This document shows, in pieces, positions 44,349 through 51,804 of a stretch of DNA of 64,000 nt. The translations under genes and the position numbers were made by a program. Position 1 is the stretch's first letter; each line of letters starts with the position of its first letter. This DNA comes from Luteibacter sp. Sphag1AF (lineage in GTDB: Bacteria; Pseudomonadota; Gammaproteobacteria; Xanthomonadales; Rhodanobacteraceae). Under the pieces are notes generated by a model, which was not told where the DNA came from, made no database searches, and saw only the letters and a program-made list of their open reading frames with translations. The stretch covers positions 1,364,001 through 1,428,000 of the forward strand of contig NZ_JACHYH010000001.1 in assembly GCF_014192715.1 (NCBI RefSeq), read 5' to 3'.

Positions 44349-45809
44349 ATGCGTCTGCACACACTCGTGGCGGCCACCGGATTGGCGTTGGTTCTTGCCG
44401 GCTGCGCAAGCAGCGGCGGCCTGCACCCCGAAGGCACCCTGACCGATCCCGCTTCACTGCACGCCGAACGCAGCCTTTCCAAAGGCAGCGTGACGCCGGC
44501 AGCGTGGCCCGCTGCTGATTGGTGGACGGGGCTTGGCGACAGTCAGCTCAACGCCCTTATCGACGAAGCGCTGAAGAACAACCCGGATCTGGCTTCGGTC
44601 GATGCCCGCGCGCGTCAGGCTCAGGCGCAAGCCGGTTCGGCCGACGCCGCACGCAGCCCGAAGCTCAATGCGGGCGCCAGCGTGGCCGGTGCCCGCCTGC
44701 CCAATTCGCTGATCCCCGAGCCCGTCGGTGGTCATTTCTCATGGGCGAAGTACGGCTATGCCAGCTTCTCGTGGGATCTGGACGTATGGGGCGGCAAGCG
44801 TGACGCCTGGGAAGCGGCCGTAGGCACCGCGCATGCCAGCGAAATCGACGCCCGCGCTGCGCGCATCGAGCTGTCGGCCAATGTGGCCCGCGCTTACTCG
44901 CAGCTGGGCTATGCCTATGCCCAGCTCGATGTGGCCCAGGCCGAACTGGATCGCAGCAAGGCATCGCGTGACCTCACCCGGCAGCGCGTTGCCGCCGGTG
45001 TCGACAACCAGATCACCCTAAAGCAGGGCGACGGCGAAGTCGCCAGCGCCGAAGGCGAAGTGGCCGTGGCAGAGCGCGCGATCGATTCCGCCCGCTCGTC
45101 GCTGTCGGTGTTGCTGGGCAAGGGGCCGGATCGCGGTCTGGACATCGCCCGCCCCGCCCCGCTGAACCCGGCAGCCGTCGCGGTGCCGTCCACCGTGCCG
45201 GCCGATCTGCTGGGCCGTCGTGCCGATCTGGTCGCTGCACGCTGGCGCGTCGAAGCGGCGTCCAAAGACATCGCATCGGCCAAGACCGAGTTCCTGCCCA
45301 ACATCAGCCTCGGTGCCATGGCGGCGTTGGCGAGCGGCGGTTCCAATGGCCTGTTCAGCTCGCGCGACCGCTTCTATGAAGTGGCGCCGGCCGTCAGCCT
45401 GCCGATCTTCGACGGCGGACGTCTGCGTTCCAATCTTGCGAGCAAGGATGCCGAGTACGACCTGGCCGTGGCCCAGTACAACAAGACGCTGGTCGGCGCG
45501 CTCAACGAAGTGGCGGACGATCTGTCGGGCCTGGATTCCATGACCACGCAGATCGACGCGCAGCAGCGCGCCCAGAACGCAGCCCAGCAGGCATACGACC
45601 TGTCGCAGCAGCGTTACAAGGCCGGCGTGGGCAGCTATCTCGAATCGCTGAGCGTGCGCCAGCAGCTTCTGATTGCTGAGCAGCGCATGGCTGCCCTCCG
45701 CGCGCAGCAGGTCGATCTGTCCGTCCAACTCATTCAGGCGCTCGGCGGCGGTTTCCGTCCCGAGGCAGGTGACCTGCCGGTCGCCAGCGCTGCGCCAGTC
45801 AATAACTAA
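44349..45809 (+). CDS. NodT-family outer-membrane efflux lipoprotein
   Basis: A 486-residue TolC-like channel. The lipobox VLAGC gives lipidated Cys19. Two OEP repeats follow, with WWTGLGDSQLNALIDEALKNNPDL near residue 57 and SFSWDLDVWGGKRDAWEAA. The C-terminal repeat carries VSLPIFDGGRLRSNLASKDAEYDLAVAQYNKTLVGALNEVADDL. It forms the outer-membrane exit duct for EmrA/EmrB. It is the second gene of the MarR operon. Confidence 0.92.
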   Translation: MRLHTLVAATGLALVLAGCASSGGLHPEGTLTDPASLHAERSLSKGSVTPAAWPAADWWTGLGDSQLNALIDEALKNNPDLASVDARARQAQAQAGSADAARSPKLNAGASVAGARLPNSLIPEPVGGHFSWAKYGYASFSWDLDVWGGKRDAWEAAVGTAHASEIDARAARIELSANVARAYSQLGYAYAQLDVAQAELDRSKASRDLTRQRVAAGVDNQITLKQGDGEVASAEGEVAVAERAIDSARSSLSVLLGKGPDRGLDIARPAPLNPAAVAVPSTVPADLLGRRADLVAARWRVEAASKDIASAKTEFLPNISLGAMAALASGGSNGLFSSRDRFYEVAPAVSLPIFDGGRLRSNLASKDAEYDLAVAQYNKTLVGALNEVADDLSGLDSMTTQIDAQQRAQNAAQQAYDLSQQRYKAGVGSYLESLSVRQQLLIAEQRMAALRAQQVDLSVQLIQALGGGFRPEAGDLPVASAAPVNN

Positions 45810-45826
45810 GTAACGAGGCTGCCCCG

Positions 45827-47032
45827 ATGTCACAAGAAACTTCCGCCCCGGCCGGCGCCGTCGTTGCGCCGCCCCCGAAGAGCCGTCGCGGCTTCTTCCT
45901 CAAGCTGCTCATGCTCGTTGTCGTTCTCGGCATCGCGGGTTGGGTGGTGTGGTACTTCGTTGATGGTCGCTGGTACGAGGACACCGACGATGCCTACGTC
46001 AATGGCAACATCGTGCAGATCACCCCGCAGGTGAACGGCACGGTCATCAGCATCGGTGCCGATGATGGCGACCTGGTGCATCAGGGCGACACGCTGGTGA
46101 AGCTCGATCCCAGCGATGCCGACGTGGCGCTGGAAAGCGCGCGCGCCAACCTGGCCAACACCGTGCGTAAAGTGCGTGGCCTGTACAACAATGTGACCAG
46201 CGCCCAGGCCGACGTCGCCGTTCGCAAGACCGCTGTCGACAAGGCTCGTGCCGACTTCAACCGTCGTCGTGACCTTGCCAGGTCCGGCGCGATTTCGGCC
46301 GAAGAACTGTCGCACGCTCAGGACACGCTGACCTCCGCCGAAAGTGCGCTGGCTTCCTCGCAGCAGTCGTACAACAGCAGCAAGGTGCTGGTCGACGATA
46401 CCGTCGTTGCCTCGCATCCTGATGTTCGCGCGGCAGCCGCCAAGCTGCGCTCGGCCTATCTGGACGACATCCGCACCACGCTGGTGGCACCGGTCGACGG
46501 CTACATCGCCAAGCGTTCGGTGCAGGTTGGCCAGCGCGTGCAGCCGGGCGCTCCGCTGATGGCCGTGGTTCCGCTTCATGAAGTGTGGATCGACGCCAAC
46601 TTCAAGGAAACCCAGCTCAGCCACATGCGCATCGGTCAGCCGGTGGAAGTTACCGCAGACGTCTACGGCAGCGGCGTGAAGTACGACGCGCGCGTGCAGA
46701 GCCTTGGCATCGGCTCGGGCAGCGCCTTCTCGCTGCTTCCCGCACAGAACGCCACGGGCAACTGGATCAAGATCGTGCAGCGCGTGCCGGTGCGTGTCGT
46801 GTTCACCAAGCCGGAGCAGCTGGAAAAGAATCCGCTGCGCCTCGGTCTGTCCACGAAGGTAACGGTGGGTCTGCATGACCAGAACGGTGCGCTGCTTGCC
46901 CAGCAGGCGCCGACCAAGCCCGCCTTCAGCACGACCGTGTACGACGCGCAGCTGAAGAATGCCGACGTCGAGATCGAAAAGATCATCCATGAAAACGTGG
47001 CGGCCGGTGAGAGCCAGCAGGCGCCGAAGTAA
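45827..47032 (+). CDS. emrA: EmrA-type membrane fusion (HlyD family) protein
   Basis: A 401-residue periplasmic adaptor with one N-terminal membrane segment (FFLKLLMLVVVLGIAGWVVWYFV, about residues 24-46) and a lipoyl/hairpin core: DTDDAYVNGNIVQITPQVNGTVI, LVKLDPSDADVALESARANL, RRRDLARSGAISAEELSHAQDTL and STTLVAPVDGYIAKRSVQVGQRV-like strands. It links EmrB to the outer-membrane lipoprotein. A gap of 17 nt from the channel gene indicates an operon. Confidence 0.92.
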   Translation: MSQETSAPAGAVVAPPPKSRRGFFLKLLMLVVVLGIAGWVVWYFVDGRWYEDTDDAYVNGNIVQITPQVNGTVISIGADDGDLVHQGDTLVKLDPSDADVALESARANLANTVRKVRGLYNNVTSAQADVAVRKTAVDKARADFNRRRDLARSGAISAEELSHAQDTLTSAESALASSQQSYNSSKVLVDDTVVASHPDVRAAAAKLRSAYLDDIRTTLVAPVDGYIAKRSVQVGQRVQPGAPLMAVVPLHEVWIDANFKETQLSHMRIGQPVEVTADVYGSGVKYDARVQSLGIGSGSAFSLLPAQNATGNWIKIVQRVPVRVVFTKPEQLEKNPLRLGLSTKVTVGLHDQNGALLAQQAPTKPAFSTTVYDAQLKNADVEIEKIIHENVAAGESQQAPK

Positions 47033-47132
47033 CCGAAGGAAGAACCCCCAGCCGTGGGAGTGACAGGCGACGTGACGTGAAAGCGTGGCGTCGCCGGTCA
47101 TCCCGGTCACCCCTTCCGGATCAGGCCATACG

Positions 47133-48659
47133 ATGAGCACCAACTTCCGTCCACCCAATCTTGCATTAGCGACGGTCGGCCTCTCGCTGGCCACGTTCAT
47201 GCAGGTGCTGGACACCACCATCGCCAACGTATCGTTGCCCACCATCGCGGGCAACCTTGGCGTCAGCTCCAACCAGAGCACGTGGGTCATCACGTCGTTC
47301 GCCGTCAGCAATGCCATCGCGTTGCCACTCACCGGCTTCCTCACCCGCCGTTTTGGTGAAGTGAAGCTGTTCGTGTGGGCGACGCTGCTCTTCTCGCTCG
47401 CCTCGTTCCTGTGCGGTATCGCGCAGAGCATGAGCATGCTGATCCTGTTCCGCGCGATCCAGGGTGCGGTTGCCGGCCCGATGTATCCGATCACGCAGAG
47501 CTTGCTGATCTCCATTTATCCACCTGCCAAACGAGGCATGGCCCTGGCCCTGCTGGCGATGGTCACCGTCGTCGCGCCCATTGCGGGCCCGATTCTTGGC
47601 GGTCTTATCACCGACAACTACTCGTGGCCCTGGATCTTCTTCATCAACGTCCCCATCGGCATCTTCGCCAGCATGGTGGTCGCCAACCAGATGAAGGGGC
47701 GTCCGGAAGTCACCGAGCGTCCGAAGGTCGACTACATCGGTCTCATCACCCTCATCATCGGTGTGGGCGCCTTGCAGATCGTGCTGGACAAGGGCAACGA
47801 CGAAGACTGGTTCTCCTCGCAGTTCATCGTCATCACCTCGATCATTGCCGCCATCGGTCTTGCCGTGTTCCTGATCTGGGAACTCACCGACAAGGACCCG
47901 ATCGTGAACCTTCGCCTGTTCCGCCATCGCAACTTCGCGATGGGCACGCTGGCGCTGGTGCTCGCGTACGCGGCGTTCTTCGCCATCGGTCTGCTGGTGC
48001 CACAGTGGTTGCAACGCAACGTGGGATACACCTCCACATGGGCGGGATTTGCGGCGGCGCCATTGGGCATCCTGCCTGTGATCCTCACGCCCTTCGTGGG
48101 TCGTTACGCGCACAAGTTCGATCTGCGTGTGCTGGCTTCCGGCGCGTTCATCGTGATGGGCGCCACGTGCTTCCTGCGCTCGGAGTTCTACCTTGAGGTC
48201 GACTTCTATCACGTGGCCATGGTGCAGCTGTTGCAGGGCCTGGGTGTCGCGCTGTTCTTCATGCCGGTGCTCAGCATCCTGCTGTCCGACCTGAAGCCGA
48301 ACGAGATTGCCAGCGGTTCGGGCCTGGCCACCTTCCTGCGTACGCTGGGTGGCAGCTTTGCGGCGTCACTCACCACGTATCTGTGGGAGCGACGAGCCGT
48401 GGTGCATCACGCGCAACTGTCCGAACACATCACGGCGTTCGATCCCACGGCGCAAGCCGCCATCCAGCAGATGGGACACGGCGATACGCAACTGGCGGCC
48501 GCCCAGATCAACCAGATGATCACCCAGCAGGGATTCCAGCTGTCGTTCAACGAGGTGTTCCACATCCTCGGCTGGATATTCATTGCACTGGTCTTCGTCG
48601 TCTGGCTGGCCAAGCCACCCTTTGGCGCGAAAGCAGGCCCGGAAGCAGCCGGTCACTGA
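47133..48659 (+). CDS. emrB: DHA2-family MFS drug exporter (EmrB-like)
   Basis: A 508-residue exporter with 14 membrane helices. It shows motif C-like ATLLFSLASFLCGIAQSMSML, LDTTIANVSLPTIAGNLGVS, RRFGEVKLFVWATLLFS and GPILGGLITDNYSWPWIFFINVPIG, typical of DHA2/EmrB proteins, which expel hydrophobic drugs. The start at 47133 is set by MSTNFRPPNLALATVGLS. It ends the operon, followed by a strong terminator at 48677. Confidence 0.92.
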   Translation: MSTNFRPPNLALATVGLSLATFMQVLDTTIANVSLPTIAGNLGVSSNQSTWVITSFAVSNAIALPLTGFLTRRFGEVKLFVWATLLFSLASFLCGIAQSMSMLILFRAIQGAVAGPMYPITQSLLISIYPPAKRGMALALLAMVTVVAPIAGPILGGLITDNYSWPWIFFINVPIGIFASMVVANQMKGRPEVTERPKVDYIGLITLIIGVGALQIVLDKGNDEDWFSSQFIVITSIIAAIGLAVFLIWELTDKDPIVNLRLFRHRNFAMGTLALVLAYAAFFAIGLLVPQWLQRNVGYTSTWAGFAAAPLGILPVILTPFVGRYAHKFDLRVLASGAFIVMGATCFLRSEFYLEVDFYHVAMVQLLQGLGVALFFMPVLSILLSDLKPNEIASGSGLATFLRTLGGSFAASLTTYLWERRAVVHHAQLSEHITAFDPTAQAAIQQMGHGDTQLAAAQINQMITQQGFQLSFNEVFHILGWIFIALVFVVWLAKPPFGAKAGPEAAGH

Positions 48660-48676
48660 TCCACTCGTGAAGAGCC

Positions 48677-48722
48677 AAAAACCTGCTGTCAGGACAGATG
48701 TCCCGACAGCAGGTTTTTTTTT
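48677..48722. terminator. Bidirectional rho-independent terminator after emrB
   Basis: A 14-bp stem, AAAAACCTGCTGTC (48677-48690) and GACAGCAGGTTTTT (48705-48718), with a 14-nt loop and nine T residues (48714-48722). The matching A-run on the left makes it usable in both directions. It separates the plus-strand efflux operon from the minus-strand effector gene ending at 48760. Confidence 0.85.
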
Positions 48723-48759
48723 GCCAGGACCATCCGCGCCATCTCGTCGCGAGACGTGC

Positions 48760-50487
48760 CTACCGGCAAAGCGACATGGACGGGCCACGTAGCTCCTGGC
48801 TCAGTTCGTGTTGCCGCTCCAGGTCCCTCTGCATCTGTCGCTCAACGAGCGCATGGAAATGGTTGTCGCTTTCCAGCGCGGGTGGTGGTGGCGTACTGAG
48901 GTCGATGACGGCGTGGGTGCCGGGGGTGAGGCCGGTGAGCATCAGTCTTTCGCCTTCGATATCCATCGTGCGGATATGTCCTGCTTCGATGCCGCCTTTC
49001 TTTACCGCCCACGCAATTTGCGCCAGCCGGTCGGGCGAGGTCTCGGCGGGCAAGGCGTCGCGGAGTTCGCGGTGCAGCGCGGAGTTCATCAACGGGGCGG
49101 GTCGCGCGTTGATGGGTGACTCGGGAACATGCGAAAACTGGTGCGGGCCATCCAGCGTGTGATCGAAGTGGCTCCGTGACGCGGGCGACCGGCTGGTATC
49201 GGCATACGGAAGCGATCGCTTGGAGGGCAGGCCGAGGCCCAGTGGCTCGATGACATCTTCATGCAGGCCCAGGTGCTCCATGTTGATCTGCACCTCCGGT
49301 TTCTTGCCGTGAACGGTCGGGCTCTTCTGTTCCGCCTCTGCGATGATCTTCACGGCCCAGTTCCCGTAAAAGTCCGGATAGTCGCCTATGCCTTTGGCGC
49401 CCAGCGTCATCACCTGCCGCGTGTCGTCGGGTTGTTTGTGCAACGGGCTGGGGCGGTTGAAATAGTTTTCGCCCATGCCCGCGATGTTGGTGGGGGTGAA
49501 GGGCATCGACAGGTCGGGGTTGAGGTGGATGTTTGATCGGGGTAAGGACTTGTCCTGACCTACTCGCATCAAGAAATCTTCTGCCCGGTCGTGTGCTGCA
49601 TTGAGTATGTCGTCGAGCGTCATATTCGGATGGGATTGCTGGACACGACTATGAAGCGCATTCCATCCAGCAATTTCTGCTTTCGCCTCGTCGTCTCTGC
49701 TCGACTGAATGAAGCGCCCGACGGGCTGCGTATAGTCGTGTGCCTCTTCCCGGGTGGACGCGACCTTGTGAACGTCGTTATCAAACGTTCTGACCGCCCT
49801 GGCGGTGGCGGCGCTGTTGAAGCCATGCTGCGCCTCGTGACCGATCACAAATGTCAGGTCATGGGGCCGGTAACTTCCCTGCGGGTGATGGGGTCCTTTG
49901 ACGACAAGCGAGGCGCTCGGAAGGTTCAGGGCACGGTGCTCACTGTCATAGCTTCCGCCGACGCCAGCGCCGGCGCGGGGCCCCAGAATCTGGAACGACT
50001 CCAGGATCATGGGAGCGGTGTTGTCTTGTGCGTAGGTGGTGGCGGCCCTTTTGACCTCGGCGGCCAGATGAGGGGAGCTGTTCAACGTGTCTTGCAGGTT
50101 ATGGATCATTTCCGCACAGGGCAGCCGCTTTGTTTCTGTCTCGTCTTCGTACTGCCTCGAGGAGAGAGCGACCACCATCGACTGGATGCGCAACACGGCC
50201 CGAAGGTCGGCGGATGGCCGCGTGGTGGGAGGGGTGAACGAGCTTGCCGGCAGGGTGACTGTACCGCTCGTGGGGTTGAAGTGCCCGGTGGGAATGGCTT
50301 GTCCGTCAGCGGACTGCACGGCAAAGTGCTTTACCGCACCGGAGGCAGCGGCGGCATTCAATAATCCAAGAAGGATCTTGTCTGCTTTTAGCGTCGACCT
50401 GAATTGTTCCATCTGTCCGGGCGACACATTCGGTTGGTTCTCAAGCTGCGTGAGCGCGCTATCGAGTGCCTGATTTGTCCTTGGCAT
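48760..50487 (-). CDS. Putative type IV secretion effector with HEAQH zinc-protease motif and XVIPCD
   Basis: A 575-residue protein without a signal peptide. Residues 1-150 are helical; a central domain has the metalloprotease motif HEAQH (residues 217-221) with a downstream RDDEAKAEIAGWN segment that could give the third ligand. Residues about 435-575 resemble the XVIPCD: SHFDHTLDGPHQF, DRLAQIAWAVKKGGIEAGHIRT, LTPGTHAVIDLSTPPPPAL and a Gln-rich tail (ERQMQRDLERQHEL). XVIPCD proteins are secreted through the VirD4-dependent antibacterial T4SS of Xanthomonadales. Ribosome binding site AAAGGAAA, 15 nt after the upstream immunity-copy stop. I infer a toxin cutting a periplasmic target in rival cells; the target is unknown. 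Confidence 0.72.
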   Translation of the reverse strand: MPRTNQALDSALTQLENQPNVSPGQMEQFRSTLKADKILLGLLNAAAASGAVKHFAVQSADGQAIPTGHFNPTSGTVTLPASSFTPPTTRPSADLRAVLRIQSMVVALSSRQYEDETETKRLPCAEMIHNLQDTLNSSPHLAAEVKRAATTYAQDNTAPMILESFQILGPRAGAGVGGSYDSEHRALNLPSASLVVKGPHHPQGSYRPHDLTFVIGHEAQHGFNSAATARAVRTFDNDVHKVASTREEAHDYTQPVGRFIQSSRDDEAKAEIAGWNALHSRVQQSHPNMTLDDILNAAHDRAEDFLMRVGQDKSLPRSNIHLNPDLSMPFTPTNIAGMGENYFNRPSPLHKQPDDTRQVMTLGAKGIGDYPDFYGNWAVKIIAEAEQKSPTVHGKKPEVQINMEHLGLHEDVIEPLGLGLPSKRSLPYADTSRSPASRSHFDHTLDGPHQFSHVPESPINARPAPLMNSALHRELRDALPAETSPDRLAQIAWAVKKGGIEAGHIRTMDIEGERLMLTGLTPGTHAVIDLSTPPPPALESDNHFHALVERQMQRDLERQHELSQELRGPSMSLCR

Positions 50488-50502
50488 AGTGATTTCCTTT
50501 GG

Positions 50503-51113
50503 TTACTTTAAGTCGAAGGTTTGCACTAGAAGAATGCATTCCCGGTCTTTGGCCGCAATCGAAAAGTCAGTGGACATGACGAAGACAATTAAGTCTCACT
50601 TCTCGAAGTTCCATGAGTTGATGCGTTCATGATGTTCGGGCTGTATCCATTCTTTGAATCCACGGGGAATGAGTGCAGAGCGGATTCGATCCAGATCCAT
50701 GCACAGACAGGCGTTGGGTCAGCAGTGAGATCTTTGTTGTAGAAGCGCAAAGCGAAACCGGGCTTTGTATCTGGCTGGGGTGCCCGGTACGCGACGGAGT
50801 AAATCCAGCCTGCCCCGATCTGCCGTTTGGCATAGTGCGTGCCGGGTCGAATTTCACTCAAAGATAAGTGGAACGCCCGCTCCATCGCTGCCTGCGTGAT
50901 ATCCGCTGTACTACTCAACCCAGCAACAAAGTCGAGAAAGCGCGTCGCTGCTTGCTCGGCCACGTCACTGGCAGGGGGATATGGTGGTGTATTCGACGTG
51001 GCCCGACTGTCCAGTACGGGCGATGAAGAGATGGGTGTAGATGCTTGCGAAAGCCCTGCCACTGCCATCGCTGCCATAGCGACGGCGGTGATTGTTTTGT
51101 TACCCATTGGCAT
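50503..51113 (-). pseudogene. Decayed immunity-protein gene, copy 2
   Basis: A paralogue of the Tfi domain at 51193-51804. The 174-residue reading frame (50589-51113) matches copy 1 from MPMGNKTITAVAMAAMAVAG through SDVAEQAATRFLDF and SEIRPGTHY to PTPVCA. A 1-nt deletion relative to copy 1 (TGCGTTATGG against TGTGCATGG) then shifts the frame and ends it early. In the original frame the sequence still resembles copy 1 for a further 60 codons, but GAG is replaced by TGA. The ancestral stop lies at 50503-50505. The signal peptide and ribosome binding site GAGAGG are kept. A truncated protein with a novel tail could still be made. Confidence 0.75.
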
Positions 51114-51177
51114 GTACCTCTCGCTGTCTGGCGAGTTGCATGGCGGCGCTTTCGAGCGCCTGATGTGTCCTTGGCAT
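51100..51177 (-). pseudogene. Remnant of an effector-gene start (25 codons)
   Basis: A short frame, MPRTHQALESAAMQLARQ..., matches the effector start MPRTNQALDSALTQL at 50487: the first 33 nt differ at only four positions. Its ATG lies 15 nt after the stop of immunity copy 1, with AAAGGGA before it, exactly as the intact effector lies 15 nt after the ancestral stop of copy 2. It ends at a TAA inside the start of copy 2. It is best explained as what remains of a first effector gene after deletion. Confidence 0.72.
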
Positions 51178-51192
51178 AGTTAATCCCTTTGC

Positions 51193-51804
51193 TTATTTTA
51201 AGTCGCGGGTTTGCACCAACAGCACACACTCCCTGCCATGGCTATCGGTTGAAAAATCTCTGGAAAGAATCATGACAACCAAGTCCTCTTTCTCGAAATT
51301 CCATGAGCTGATGCCTCCGTGATGCCGAGGATTTGTCCATTCTTTGAATCCACGGGGAATGAGAGCAGAGCGGATTCGCTCCAGATCCATAACGCAGATG
51401 AGCGTTGGATCGGATGTTCGGTCTGGGTGATAGAAATCGAACGCGAAGCCAGCTTTTGTATCAGGCCGGGGAGCTCGGTAAGCGACGGAGTAAATCCAGC
51501 CGGCCCCGATCTTCTGTTCGACAAAGTACGTGCCGGGTCGAATTTCACTCAAAGATAAGTGGAACGCACGCTCCATCGCTGCCTGCGTGATATCCGCCGT
51601 ACGACTCAACCCCGCAACAAAGTCGAGAAAGCGCGTCGCTGCTTGCTCGGCCACGTCACTGGCTGAGGGCGGGGGTGGTGTTTCCGTCGTGGCCTCAATA
51701 GCCGGGACGGGCGGTGCCGGGGGGGGCGTTGATGCTTTTGACAACCCTGCCACGGCCAGTCCTGCGACGGCAGCGACGGCGATGGTCTTTTTACCGATGG
51801 GCAT
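51193..51804 (-). CDS. Putative T4SS immunity protein (Tfi-like), copy 1, internal start
   Basis: The same frame as VirD4 has an ATG at 51804 preceded by GGAGAGG, 4 nt upstream, so a 203-residue protein could be made alone. It starts with MPIGKKTIAVAAVAGLAVAG, a signal peptide without a lipobox Cys, a Pro/Thr-rich linker, then ASDVAEQAATRFLDFVAGLSRTADI, SEIRPGTYF and a terminal beta-rich part ending in ECVLLVQTRDLK. The intact partner of the decayed copy 2, it should act in the periplasm to protect the producer from the effector. The GAGAGG site is conserved in copy 2, supporting independent translation. Confidence 0.65.
   Translation of the reverse strand: MPIGKKTIAVAAVAGLAVAGLSKASTPPPAPPVPAIEATTETPPPPSASDVAEQAATRFLDFVAGLSRTADITQAAMERAFHLSLSEIRPGTYFVEQKIGAGWIYSVAYRAPRPDTKAGFAFDFYHPDRTSDPTLICVMDLERIRSALIPRGFKEWTNPRHHGGISSWNFEKEDLVVMILSRDFSTDSHGRECVLLVQTRDLK

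Noticed and set aside
51193-51804. Reading the VirD4-Tfi fusion as only a sequencing error
   Set aside because: The frame is open on both sides, and the internal start has a Shine-Dalgarno that is conserved in copy 2. An error cannot be excluded, but a single missing base would break one of the two frames.
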